In this document: piece after piece, positions 9,221 through 17,836 of the stretch
Layout of the letters: each line of letters opens with the position of its first letter
Position numbering within the stretch: the stretch's first letter is position 1
Position numbers and translations under genes: made by a program
Source of the DNA: Clostridiales bacterium
GTDB lineage: Bacteria; Bacillota; Clostridia; Oscillospirales; QAKW01
DNA length: 61,375 nt
Direction: 5' to 3'
Assembly: GCA_003343605.1 (NCBI GenBank)
Contig: QAKW01000083.1
Span: forward strand, 1 to 61,375
The notes under the pieces: generated by a model
The model's input: only the letters and a program-made list of their open reading frames with translations
What the model was told of the DNA's origin: nothing
Database searches by the model: none

Positions 9221-9518
9221 TACCCCCTTCGATACATTTCCTGAGACTCCCGGCAAATCCCCGGTCTATTACACCAATCATACAGACCGGCTTGGTGCCG
9301 ATACTGGCGCCGAGAAGTTCTTTTCCAAACGGTACGCGCACTACCGGGATTTTAAAAGCCTGTGCCTGTGCCTCCATATTCCGCAGGCTTCTGGAAGAAA
9401 TATCTTCCGATAAAAGAATCATCTGCGTATTGCGAAGGCCCGAGACCACCATATCGTAACCATAGGTCAACCTGCCCGCTCTGCGTGCCAGACCCAGGGT
9501 CGATAAAAATTTATTCAC
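9189..9518 (-). CDS. ylxQ: L7Ae-family ribosomal/K-turn-binding protein YlxQ
   Basis: The 109-aa protein of the L7Ae/L30e/S12e/Gadd45 fold probably binds kink-turn RNA. The motif LGLARRAGRLTYGYDMVVSGL matches the N-terminal RNA-binding helix of bacterial YlxQ. The start is a GTG at 9518, inside the last codons of ylxR, with AAAAGGAG about 10 nt upstream. An upstream start would run back through ylxR without support. This ylxR-ylxQ-infB order is conserved across Firmicutes. Confidence 0.88.
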   Translation of the reverse strand: MNKFLSTLGLARRAGRLTYGYDMVVSGLRNTQMILLSEDISSRSLRNMEAQAQAFKIPVVRVPFGKELLGASIGTKPVCMIGVIDRGFAGSLRKCIEGGNEFGAEIQSS

Positions 9519-9783
9519 TGCCGGCCAGCTCCTTTTGAATCTGCAGGTAAATTTCTTCCGGCACTGTTTTTCCAAAGCCGCGGTCCAGCGCCCGCGTTTT
9601 CAAGAGCTTCTTCAGGCATTCTTTCTCCCGGCAGAGATATGCGCCCCGGCCCGGCGCTTTTCCGGTTAAATCCAGGGCAATCACGCCCTCTTTATTCATC
9701 ACAACTCTTACCAATTCCTTCTTCGGCTTCATTTCCCGGCAGCACAGGCACATCCGCAGCGGTATTTTTTTTTCTTTCGCCAA
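9511..9783 (-). CDS. rnpM: YlxR / RNase P modulator RnpM
   Basis: The 90-aa basic protein has the family hallmarks RMCLCCREMKPKKELVRVV and GKAPGRGAYLC. YlxR (RnpM) has been reported to bind RNase P RNA and modulate its activity. It sits between nusA (2 bp upstream) and ylxQ (8-bp overlap) in the canonical order. The Cys pair CLCC and later Cys residues resemble a structural cluster; whether they hold metal is not shown. Confidence 0.92.
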   Translation of the reverse strand: MAKEKKIPLRMCLCCREMKPKKELVRVVMNKEGVIALDLTGKAPGRGAYLCREKECLKKLLKTRALDRGFGKTVPEEIYLQIQKELAGSE

Positions 9784-9785
9784 GC

Positions 9786-10832
9786 TTACTCACCTACTTT
9801 TGATAACGGCTTAATATCAATCTTGTAGCCGGTCAGTTTCGCGGCCAGCCGGGCATTTTGCCCCTCTTTTCCGATTGCGAGCGAAAGCTGATCGTCGCTG
9901 ACCACCACCACGCAGGTATGCTGCGCATCATCGGCCGCCACACTGATGATTTTGGCCGGCGCCAGTGCAGCCGCAATGTATTCTTCCGCATTTTCACTAT
10001 AGCGGATAATATCGACCTTTTCACCCTTCAGCTCTTCGCAGATTTTGGAAATCCGCATTCCGCGCGTACCGATACAGGCCCCTACCGGATCCACGTTTTC
10101 ATCATGGGAATAAACTGCGATTTTGGTCCGGCTGCCTGCTTCGCGGGCAATAGCCTTTACTTCAACCGATCCATCAAAAATCTCCGGCACCTCCAGCTCA
10201 AAAAGCCGTTTGACCAATCCCGGGTGCGTTCTGGAAATCAGAATCTGCGGGCCCTTCTGCGCTGTGCGCACCTCAACAACATATATTTTTACAAAATCAC
10301 CCGGATTCAGAACCTCACCGGGGATCTGCTCATTGCGAATCAGCATCGCCTGGCTTTTTCCAATATCCAGAATTGCATTGCCGTTTGGCTCTACACGGTT
10401 TACAGTGGTGGTAAGAATTTCACATTCCTTGCTGTTGAACTCCTGGTAGAGCAGGCCGCGCTCCCCATCACGGATGCCGTGGATAATGACCTGTTTGGCG
10501 TTTTGGGCGGCGATTCGGCCGAACTCCTTGGTTTTTACTTCAACCAACGCCTCATCGCCCAGCTTCAGCCGCTTGGAAACGGTATCGTGCGCTTCTTCCA
10601 GCGTGATCTCCATAACCGGATCGGCCACTTCCTCCACCACGGTTTTCTTTTGCAGCAGCTTAATCTCATTTTTATCCCGGTTTACCAGAACTGATGCATT
10701 ATCCGCCGTGCCATACGCGCGTTTGGCGGCTGCCAGCAGCGCAGCCTCCACCTTTTCCAGCATATAATCGGCAGGTATCCCTTTTTCCTCCTCAATCATA
10801 TCCAGTGCCTTAAAAAATTCTGCATTCTTCAT
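9786..10832 (-). CDS. nusA: transcription termination/antitermination factor NusA
   Basis: It binds RNA polymerase and nascent RNA, controlling pausing, termination and antitermination. The 348 aa comprise an N-terminal polymerase-binding domain (about 1-125), an S1 domain (about 135-200) and two KH domains. The KH motifs are GACIGTRGMRISKICEEL and LAIGKEGQNARLAAKL. The short form without C-terminal acidic repeats is typical of Gram-positive bacteria. It is 20 bp downstream of rimP. Confidence 0.96.
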   Translation of the reverse strand: MKNAEFFKALDMIEEEKGIPADYMLEKVEAALLAAAKRAYGTADNASVLVNRDKNEIKLLQKKTVVEEVADPVMEITLEEAHDTVSKRLKLGDEALVEVKTKEFGRIAAQNAKQVIIHGIRDGERGLLYQEFNSKECEILTTTVNRVEPNGNAILDIGKSQAMLIRNEQIPGEVLNPGDFVKIYVVEVRTAQKGPQILISRTHPGLVKRLFELEVPEIFDGSVEVKAIAREAGSRTKIAVYSHDENVDPVGACIGTRGMRISKICEELKGEKVDIIRYSENAEEYIAAALAPAKIISVAADDAQHTCVVVVSDDQLSLAIGKEGQNARLAAKLTGYKIDIKPLSKVGE

Positions 10833-10852
10833 TTTCTTTTCCTTTATCCTCC

Positions 10853-11314
10853 TCAGTTAAAGTCCACCCAGGGACGAACCAGCCGGGTTTCCTTGACGTT
10901 TATTTCCAATCGCCCGTGATCGGTCTCCAATGAAAAAATACCATTTTCATACCCGCTTAAAATACCAATCCAATAATCACTGCCCTCCCGCGGTGAAAAA
11001 AGTTTCACTTCAATTTTCTGCCCCGAAAAATAGCGGAAATCCTTTTCCTTTTTCAGCGGGCGGTCGAGCCCGACCGAAGATACCTCAAGATAATACCGGT
11101 CTTTGATAAAATCGGCCTCATCCAGCAGTGGATCCACCGCGCGCGACATAGCCTCACAGTCATCAATCGTGATCCCGCTCCCGCTGGTAATATAAAGCCT
11201 TAAAAAATAATCCGGCCCTTCTTTTACATATTCCACATCAAAAAGCGTGTAGCCCAGCTCCTCCGCAACCGGCGCAGCCAGTGCTTCTACCTTACTTGCG
11301 ATTCCCTCTTTCAT
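10853..11314 (-). CDS. rimP: ribosome maturation factor RimP
   Basis: The 153-aa protein aids 30S maturation. The N-terminal domain includes GYTLFDVEYVKEGPDYFLRLYI and the segment ITIDDCEAMSRAVDPLLDE; a C-terminal SH3-like domain follows. It is the first gene of the translation-factor operon. A promoter at 11384-11412 and a terminator-like hairpin at 11345-11367 lie just upstream, so expression may be set by attenuation. Confidence 0.94.
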   Translation of the reverse strand: MKEGIASKVEALAAPVAEELGYTLFDVEYVKEGPDYFLRLYITSGSGITIDDCEAMSRAVDPLLDEADFIKDRYYLEVSSVGLDRPLKKEKDFRYFSGQKIEVKLFSPREGSDYWIGILSGYENGIFSLETDHGRLEINVKETRLVRPWVDFN

Positions 11315-11339
11315 TTACGACTCCCTTCTGCCGGCAAAA

Positions 11340-11367
11340 ACAAAGAGGTCCGTTTTTCACGAACCTC
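11340..11367 (-). terminator. terminator-like hairpin in the rimP leader (possible attenuator)
   Basis: Read on the minus strand, GAGGTTCG (11367-11360) pairs with CGGACCTC (11352-11345) with one mismatch and a 7-nt loop, followed by TTTGTTTTT. It lies between a good promoter and rimP, so it would end transcripts before the operon unless read through. Leader terminators upstream of rimP-nusA operons are known. Whether this one is regulated, for example by NusA, is inference. Confidence 0.6.
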
Positions 11368-11383
11368 CTTATATTCAATAGGT

Positions 11384-11412
11384 AGTATACCACTTACACC
11401 CGTAAAATGCAA
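11384..11412 (-). promoter_or_regulatory. sigma-A promoter of the rimP-nusA-infB operon
   Basis: The -35 box TTGCAT (11412-11407) and -10 box TATACT (11389-11384) are separated by exactly 17 bp on the minus strand. Transcription would start near 11377, just upstream of the leader hairpin. Confidence 0.8.
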
Positions 11413-11427
11413 GTATTTTTTAAAAAA

Positions 11428-12825
11428 TTACCATTCCAGCTCAATCACTTCTCCGTTATAAAGCTTTTGCGCATTTTCCACAATCCGGTCTACGTTCAGC
11501 GTGCTCACCAGAAAATGCCCGCTTCCATTCAGCTCGCAAAAGCATTTCAGCTCGGAAACCTGATAAAAGTTCATGGTTTCCACCGTGCCGTCACGCAGGG
11601 TAAAAACAACCGTGACATAAGGGTCTTTCGCCTCTCCCTTTTCACCCAGATCGGTAATCCCAATGGTCAGGATGTGGGAATAAAAATCAGAGAACAGATC
11701 GCTGTCAACCGTTTTATTATTGATGGTAACGGCGAAATCGCCGTTGTCGTCTTTATCGCCGATTGCGATGGTAAACGTTTTACCGCCGCCGGTTACCCGG
11801 ATTCCGGAAATTACGTCTACCGCACGGGTATAAATCATATCCTCGCAATAGTCTTTGAGCGATGCGCCCAGCATCTCTGTATAGCTTGTTTCAATGGAAT
11901 GGATGAATTTCCCGCCCACTGTATAACAATACTGCATGCCGCTTTCATTTGTATTGCCGAAATGGACCTCTTCGGTTTTTCCTTCGAGCGTATAAGTCAG
12001 CGTATAAACCGGCTGATCCAGCCCATAACGGGCCAGCGCTTCGGCGCCGGTATCATCGCCAACGATGCTGCAGGTTGTCAGCGCGGTAAGCAGGTTAAAC
12101 AGCTTATCCTGCGTGGTAGAGGAAAACGACTGATAAATCGGCGTCGTCATGATATAGGTAGTGCCAACCTCATCGTCGCTCAAATTGTTCATCTCCAGCC
12201 GGATTTCCTGCGGACGGCCGCTGCCGCCGATCACAATCGGCGTAAGCGTCTCCTGATCTGCATCTTCACTGTAGCTGATCATAGTATCACTGTAGAACTG
12301 ATAACGCGATAACAACACAATATCCGGCACAGAGGTATCGATCAGATAAACCGCCGGATCTCCCTCCTTCTGGCAGTAATAATTGCCGGAAGAAGAGGTG
12401 CCGCCAAGTGTAAAAATAAATGTTTCGCCTTTATTGGAAACTGTTACCGTTCCTTTTGGGTCCTTCAGGCCGTAGCTTTCCAGCTGTTCATCGGAGGGAT
12501 GATCTATCACCTTTTTAGTCGCGGTAAGGCTGCCGAGTTTTTCCAAAAGAGAGGTAACGCTCTCACTGTTAACATTATAGCCCTTTTTCCCATCGACGTA
12601 ATAGGTGCCGATCGCCTGCTTGACCAGCGTGTAATGATCAAAGGTATTGCGAATTTCCAGCGTGTCGGCTTCGCTGAAGTCCTGCTCCATCAGCACAACC
12701 TTGTTGCCCTTATCTTCTCCGGTTTCGTCTTTCGGCAAAACAAAGGCCACCAGAATCCAGAGCGCAAGCCCCAGCACGACCGCCACGCCCGCTAAAATCA
12801 AAACCGGCCTCAGTCGTTTTATCAT
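11428..12825 (-). CDS. DUF4340-family membrane-anchored protein of a Gld-type ABC system
   Basis: The 465-aa protein has one N-terminal transmembrane helix (about 7-29) and a large extracytoplasmic part. It contains repeated strands such as YTLVKQAIGTYYVDGKK and YGLKDPKGTVTVSNKGETF, the DUF4340 pattern of a helix-rich unit followed by Y-GL-x-P. It overlaps the GldG-like gene by 4 bp and completes the four-gene set ATPase/permease/GldG-like/DUF4340 found in many Firmicutes and Bacteroidetes. Function is unknown. Family assignment is from pattern memory. Confidence 0.8.
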   Translation of the reverse strand: MIKRLRPVLILAGVAVVLGLALWILVAFVLPKDETGEDKGNKVVLMEQDFSEADTLEIRNTFDHYTLVKQAIGTYYVDGKKGYNVNSESVTSLLEKLGSLTATKKVIDHPSDEQLESYGLKDPKGTVTVSNKGETFIFTLGGTSSSGNYYCQKEGDPAVYLIDTSVPDIVLLSRYQFYSDTMISYSEDADQETLTPIVIGGSGRPQEIRLEMNNLSDDEVGTTYIMTTPIYQSFSSTTQDKLFNLLTALTTCSIVGDDTGAEALARYGLDQPVYTLTYTLEGKTEEVHFGNTNESGMQYCYTVGGKFIHSIETSYTEMLGASLKDYCEDMIYTRAVDVISGIRVTGGGKTFTIAIGDKDDNGDFAVTINNKTVDSDLFSDFYSHILTIGITDLGEKGEAKDPYVTVVFTLRDGTVETMNFYQVSELKCFCELNGSGHFLVSTLNVDRIVENAQKLYNGEVIELEW

Positions 12826-14318
12826 AAATATCTCCTCCGGATATAAACCACCAAACCGATAATCAGAAAGATCGCGGGGATCACTGCGATGAACACGATG
12901 GAAGCATTCCGTACCGTTGCCGTATCCAGCGTCATCGAAGTGGAACGCGCTTCTTTGGAGGCGCCAACAATCTCTGATTCATTTTCATCCGCCATCATCT
13001 GATATACACGGTACAGGAAATTGCTGTTTCCATTATAATTCATATAATTTGCGCCCAGCATATCCACCGAACCCGCAACAAACAGATGGCTTTCCACCGC
13101 CACATTGTTGGCATATTTATAGCGGGTTGCTACCGCCGCCACGGTAAAGGGGCCCTGCGGATCACCATCGGCTTTTTTGTAGCCGGCGTTGATGTTGCTG
13201 CTGCTCTTGGCATAGGATTCCTCAGAAGTAGTCATCAGCGCGGTTGTCTCCGTAATTCCGGAGGATTCAAACAGCAGCGTGATCGACCGGGCGTTGGGCA
13301 CAACACTCAGATAATCCGCCGTAATCTTCACTCCGCTGACCTCTTCTTCGGTATAGGAAGGAATCAGATACAGCGGAACCGAATCGCTTGATGTGGCATA
13401 GGTAGCCGCACTGTAGTTATCCGATTCCAAAACGATATTGTTTTCCAGCTGAAAACCCCAGTCTGCCAAAAAGCCATCCAAATTGGGGAGTGCCGGCGCC
13501 TCGGGATTGGAGAAAAAGAAAATATCGCGCTCATAATTATAATCGTTGGCAAGGAATTCCTGCAGTTGCCGGATTTCGGTTTCAGAATAATCCATCATCG
13601 GGCCGCAGATCACCATCACCCGTGCAAGAGGATCAAATTGCGAAAGCTGGCTGAGTTTTACCTCTTCAACGTCCGCGCCGTTATTGGCGATCAGATTCAT
13701 AAAGGAATCATAGCCCTCTTCCCCATGCCCGGTGATAAAATAAACCAACGGGATCTCTTCTTTGGTCACATAAAGCACTGCGGAAGCCAGGCAGTCTTCA
13801 ATTTTATAGGTGACTGACCCGGTGGAGCTGTTCGATTCATACATATCGTTGAATGCAATTACCCGAACCCGGTCGCCGTTTTTCACAACGATCGCGCCTT
13901 CCTGAATACTGTATTCCGCCCCATAGGCCGTAAGCGCCGCCGGATTGACATCCGGATCAACAAAAGTATAGCTCACGTTGTCGGAAAGATTGGCAAAACG
14001 CTTTACCGTTTCACGGAACTGCTCGGGATACTCTTCTTCATTATACATTACCGTCAGTTCAATCTTCTGATCCCGGGTAAGGGAATTCACAATTTGCCTT
14101 GTGCTGGCGGAAATGCTGTAAAGATTATAGGAAGTCATATCCAGCTTCCAGGAATAGGTATCGGTGAGCAGTGAAAAGATTACGTTGATGATAATCACCA
14201 CCGCAACAAACACGATGGTCAGCCCGGTGGAAATCGAGCCATATTTGAATTTGCGCGTTTTAAAGAAGGGGACGCCCTGCTCCGCAGGGATTTTTTCCTT
14301 TTTCTTGCCGAAGGCCAT
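12822..14318 (-). CDS. GldG-like ABC auxiliary membrane protein
   Basis: The 498-aa protein has one TM near the N-terminus (about 33-55) and one at the extreme C-terminus (FIAVIPAIFLIIGLVVYIRRR), with a large extracytoplasmic domain between. The domain opens with DMTSYNLYSISASTRQIVNSL, the conserved start of GldG/ABC_transp_aux proteins, and includes PLVYFITGHGEEGYDSF. The ATG at 14318 overlaps the permease stop by one base and has GGAGGTG upstream; an in-frame GTG at 14327 lies inside that ribosome-binding site. It probably forms a complex with the permease and ATPase upstream. Confidence 0.85.
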   Translation of the reverse strand: MAFGKKKEKIPAEQGVPFFKTRKFKYGSISTGLTIVFVAVVIIINVIFSLLTDTYSWKLDMTSYNLYSISASTRQIVNSLTRDQKIELTVMYNEEEYPEQFRETVKRFANLSDNVSYTFVDPDVNPAALTAYGAEYSIQEGAIVVKNGDRVRVIAFNDMYESNSSTGSVTYKIEDCLASAVLYVTKEEIPLVYFITGHGEEGYDSFMNLIANNGADVEEVKLSQLSQFDPLARVMVICGPMMDYSETEIRQLQEFLANDYNYERDIFFFSNPEAPALPNLDGFLADWGFQLENNIVLESDNYSAATYATSSDSVPLYLIPSYTEEEVSGVKITADYLSVVPNARSITLLFESSGITETTALMTTSEESYAKSSSNINAGYKKADGDPQGPFTVAAVATRYKYANNVAVESHLFVAGSVDMLGANYMNYNGNSNFLYRVYQMMADENESEIVGASKEARSTSMTLDTATVRNASIVFIAVIPAIFLIIGLVVYIRRRYL

Positions 14319-15022
14319 CAGCTCCACCTCCTCTTATCGATGATGCGAACGATCAGGAATAAAAATACCACCGTCAAGCTGAAGAAATAAAAGATGGTTG
14401 AAAAGTCAAAAAGCCCGCCCGCCAGTTTTTCAAACCGGGTGGAAACGGAAATCACGTTTACAATTTTGTTTACCACCGCATGATTGATAACCGATTTCAG
14501 AATATCACAGATTGCAAAGATCAGCAGCGTAAAGAACCCCAGCATAAACGCGATAATCTGACTTTCCGTAATGCATGCCATCAGCATGGCGATTGCAATG
14601 TAGGCCGCGCCGAGCAGCAGGATCCCCACATAGTTTCCGATCATGATCCCGGTTTCCACGTTGCCGTTGATATATAAAAAACCAACCGCAAAAATACTGG
14701 GCACCAGGCTGATGAGAAACATGGTATACGCTGCAAAAAACTTTCCGAGCACCATTTTGGTGATGCTGATCGGCGCGGTAATCAAAATCTGATCCGTTTT
14801 ATTTTTGCGTTCCTCCGGAAACAGCTTCATTGTGAGAATCGGGATCACCAGAATCAGAACATAGCAGCTGAAATAAAAATAATAGCTGACTTCCGAGCTA
14901 TAGCTTCCGATATTAAAAACACTGAAGCAGGTTCCGATCAGAATCAGATATAAAAACAGATAAACATATCCTACCGGGGATTTCAGATAAGAACGCAACT
15001 CTCTTTTCCATACCGCGGTCAT
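14318..15022 (-). CDS. ABC-2 type permease (GldF-like)
   Basis: The 234-aa integral membrane protein has about six TM segments. It begins WKRELRSYLKSPVGYVYLFL, a signature of the GldF/NosY-like ABC-2 permeases, and has the conserved LFPEERKNKTDQILITAPIS cytoplasmic loop. It overlaps the ATPase gene by 4 bp (ATGA). It presumably moves or works on an envelope substrate with the ATPase; the substrate is not known. Confidence 0.9.
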   Translation of the reverse strand: MTAVWKRELRSYLKSPVGYVYLFLYLILIGTCFSVFNIGSYSSEVSYYFYFSCYVLILVIPILTMKLFPEERKNKTDQILITAPISITKMVLGKFFAAYTMFLISLVPSIFAVGFLYINGNVETGIMIGNYVGILLLGAAYIAIAMLMACITESQIIAFMLGFFTLLIFAICDILKSVINHAVVNKIVNVISVSTRFEKLAGGLFDFSTIFYFFSLTVVFLFLIVRIIDKRRWS

Positions 15023-15966
15023 GCGTCGGCACCTCCTTCGTTGGCAATCAGGTTCACAAACACATCCTCCAAAGACATGTCCATCGATTTCAGGCCCATC
15101 AAAACCCAGCCCCGCTCAGAAAGCATCCGAAACAAAGGCTTGCGGATATCCACGCTGGGCTCACTCTCGATCAGGAAATCATGTGATCCCGATTCCTTTT
15201 GGCCCAGATCATCTACGAACAATACACCATCCATTGCCCGCACTGCTTTTTTCACATCATTTTTTCCGCCCGCGATCCGGGCCACCAGCCGGCGGTTCCC
15301 GGCTGTTTTATAAGTAAGGGTATCGGCGGTTCCATCGGCGATCAGCTGCCCTTTATTAATCACGATAATCCGGTCGCAGACCGACTGCACCTCCTGCAGA
15401 ATATGCGTGGAGAGAATCACCGTGTGCTTCTTGCCGAGCCGCTGGATCAGATTGCGGATTTCAATAATCTGGCGGGGATCAAGGCCCACCGTTGGCTCAT
15501 CAAGAATCAGTACCGGCGGGTTGCCCACCAGGGCCTGCGCAAAGCCGACCCGCTGCCGGTAGCCCTTGGAAAGGTTTTTGATCATCCGGCCGTATACGTC
15601 CTCAATCTTGATCAGCGCGCATATTTCCTGCAGATGCTCTTTCCGGGCAAATTTGCAGCCCTTCAGATCATACACAAAATTCAGATATTCCTTCACCGTC
15701 ATATCCATATAAAGCGGCGGCTGCTCCGGCAGAAAGCCGATCAGCTTTTTGGCGGCGGTAGGATCCTCCAGAATATCGATTCCATCGATCACCGCAGTGC
15801 CGCTGGTAGCGGAAAGATAGCCGGTCAGAATATTCATGGTGGTGGATTTTCCTGCGCCGTTCGGCCCCAGAAATCCAACGATTTCACCGGTATCGATCTT
15901 GAAAGAGATATCGTTCACAGCAAATTTATCGCCGTATCTTTTCACGATATTTTTAACTTCGATCAT
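15019..15966 (-). CDS. ABC transporter ATPase (GldA-like)
   Basis: The 315-aa ATPase has Walker A GPNGAGKST (about 35-43), signature LSKGYRQR, Walker B LILDEPTVGLD and a C-terminal extension of about 80 aa seen in ABC-2 ATPases. It is the first gene of the four-gene Gld-type operon. About 100 bp separate it from aspS, containing a small AAGCGGC/GCCGCTT hairpin and a TAAAAT-type -10, so the unit may have its own promoter, although no good -35 is visible. Confidence 0.93.
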   Translation of the reverse strand: MIEVKNIVKRYGDKFAVNDISFKIDTGEIVGFLGPNGAGKSTTMNILTGYLSATSGTAVIDGIDILEDPTAAKKLIGFLPEQPPLYMDMTVKEYLNFVYDLKGCKFARKEHLQEICALIKIEDVYGRMIKNLSKGYRQRVGFAQALVGNPPVLILDEPTVGLDPRQIIEIRNLIQRLGKKHTVILSTHILQEVQSVCDRIIVINKGQLIADGTADTLTYKTAGNRRLVARIAGGKNDVKKAVRAMDGVLFVDDLGQKESGSHDFLIESEPSVDIRKPLFRMLSERGWVLMGLKSMDMSLEDVFVNLIANEGGADA

Positions 15967-16066
15967 GGAAGCCTCCTTAATTCAAAGCGGCGGAGTATTC
16001 TGCCGCTTCATAATCTTCTCAAAATGATTTTATCATAGAATCGGCCGGATTGCTATGAACTTTCTG

Positions 16067-17836
16067 TTAATTCTCCGGCTGCTCCAGCAGTGTAATACCA
16101 AGCTCCTGCAGCTGCTCCGCCGAAACTTCCGAGGGACATTCGCTCATCAGCTCCGAAGCGTTCTGCACCTTCGGATAAGCCACAACATCCCTTAGGTTCC
16201 GAAGCCCCAGCAACTGCATCACTAGCCGGTCCAGGCCGAGCCCCATGCCGCCATGCGGCGGTGCGCCATACTGGAACGCATCGGTTAAAAAGCCGAATTT
16301 CCGATGCGCCTCCTCTTCCGAAAGGCCCAGCAGTTTAAAAATCCTGCCCTGCAGATCCGGATCCGTAATGCGGATCGACCCGCTGGCGAGCTCCACACCA
16401 TTGAGCACCAGATCATAGGCTTTGGCGCGCACCTTCCCTTTATCGCTTTCAAGATACGGCAGGCATTCATCCAGCGGAGCCGTGAAAGGATGATGCATCG
16501 CCACCCAGATCTGCTGTTCCTCATCCCACTCAAAGAAAGGAAATTCTGTAATCCACAGCAGTGCATACCCGTTTTTCTCCACGCCGATTTTATCGGCCAC
16601 CATCAGCCGCAATGCACCCAGCGTTCCAAATACCACGCTGTTTTTTTCATCGGCAACAAAAAGCAGCGCATCGCCCTCTTTGGCTCCGGCGCGTTCCAAA
16701 ATTGCCTGCAGCTCCTCCTGGCTGATAAATTTTGAAAACGGGCAGGTGATCCCCTCCGGCGTCCAGCGCAGAAAGGCAAGCCCCTTCGCACCGATTCCCC
16801 GGGCATGCTCGGTCAGCTTATCGATCTCTTTGCGGCTGAGCGCGCCGGCGCCGCCGGGCGCGTTGATCCCCCGCACGCTGCCGCCTGCCTGCACGGCGCT
16901 GATGAAAACCGAAAAGCCGCACCCGGCCGCGATATCGCTGATATCAAACAGCTCCATGCCAAACCGGGTATCCGGTTTATCGGAGCCATAACGCTCCATT
17001 GCTTCCCTGTAGGTCAGCCGGGGCAGCGGCAACTGCAGCTCCCGCCCGCATATTTCACGGAACAGGCGTTCCATAAAGCCCTCTCCCACGGCAAGCACGT
17101 CTTCCAGATCCACAAACGACATTTCCAGATCAATCTGTGTGAATTCCGGCTGCCGGTCGGCTCGCAGGTCTTCATCCCGGAAGCAGCGCGCGATCTGCAT
17201 ATAGCGGTCGAAGCCCGCCACCATCGAAAGCTGTTTATAAATCTGCGGCGACTGGGGCAGCGCATAAAAAGAGCCCGGATGAACCCGGCTGGGAACCAGG
17301 TAATCTCTTGCGCCCTCCGGCGTGGACTTCATTAAAATAGGTGTTTCAATTTCAATAAATCCCTGCTCATCAAAATAATCGCGGGTAATTTTTGTAATGC
17401 GGTGCCGCATCAGAATATTGCCCTGCAAATCCGGCCGCCGCAGATCCAGATAACGGTATTTCAGCCGCAGCTCTTCATTGACGTTGCTGTTTTCCACAAT
17501 CTCAAAGGGCGGAGTTTTGGCCTTCGACCATATTTTGATCGAATCCGCCAGAACCTCCAGCATACCGGTTTTCAGATTGGGATTCACCGCCCCGCCGCGT
17601 TTTGCAACGGTTCCGCTGACTTCCAAAACATATTCGCTTCTAACGGTAAAGGCGGTTTGAAAGGCTTCTTTCTCAACCGATTCATCGAACTGAAGCTGAA
17701 TCAGGCCCGTCCGGTCGCGCAGATCAATGAAAATCAATCCGCCCAAATCCCGCTGGCGCTGCACCCAGCCGCAAACAGTAACCCTTTCACCAATCTTCTG
17801 GGGCGTAATTTCCCCGCAGTAATCTGTTCTTCTCAT
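16067..17836 (-). CDS. aspS: aspartyl-tRNA synthetase
   Basis: The class II synthetase has 589 aa, the usual bacterial length. An OB-fold anticodon domain (VTVCGWVQRQRDLGGLIFIDLRD) is followed by catalytic motifs (FRDEDLRADRQPEFTQIDLE for motif 2; GLGLDRLVMQLLG for motif 3) and a GAD insertion domain in the middle. The start overlaps the hisS stop by 4 bp, so hisS-aspS is one transcription unit. No T-box precedes it here. Whether it is discriminating or also makes Asp-tRNA-Asn cannot be told. Confidence 0.97.
   Translation of the reverse strand: MRRTDYCGEITPQKIGERVTVCGWVQRQRDLGGLIFIDLRDRTGLIQLQFDESVEKEAFQTAFTVRSEYVLEVSGTVAKRGGAVNPNLKTGMLEVLADSIKIWSKAKTPPFEIVENSNVNEELRLKYRYLDLRRPDLQGNILMRHRITKITRDYFDEQGFIEIETPILMKSTPEGARDYLVPSRVHPGSFYALPQSPQIYKQLSMVAGFDRYMQIARCFRDEDLRADRQPEFTQIDLEMSFVDLEDVLAVGEGFMERLFREICGRELQLPLPRLTYREAMERYGSDKPDTRFGMELFDISDIAAGCGFSVFISAVQAGGSVRGINAPGGAGALSRKEIDKLTEHARGIGAKGLAFLRWTPEGITCPFSKFISQEELQAILERAGAKEGDALLFVADEKNSVVFGTLGALRLMVADKIGVEKNGYALLWITEFPFFEWDEEQQIWVAMHHPFTAPLDECLPYLESDKGKVRAKAYDLVLNGVELASGSIRITDPDLQGRIFKLLGLSEEEAHRKFGFLTDAFQYGAPPHGGMGLGLDRLVMQLLGLRNLRDVVAYPKVQNASELMSECPSEVSAEQLQELGITLLEQPEN

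Noticed and set aside
9256..9256. Upstream TTG start for infB adding 12 residues
   Set aside because: It would lengthen the overlap with ylxQ; the added residues are not family-like, and the purine-rich GAAGGGGG lies after it.
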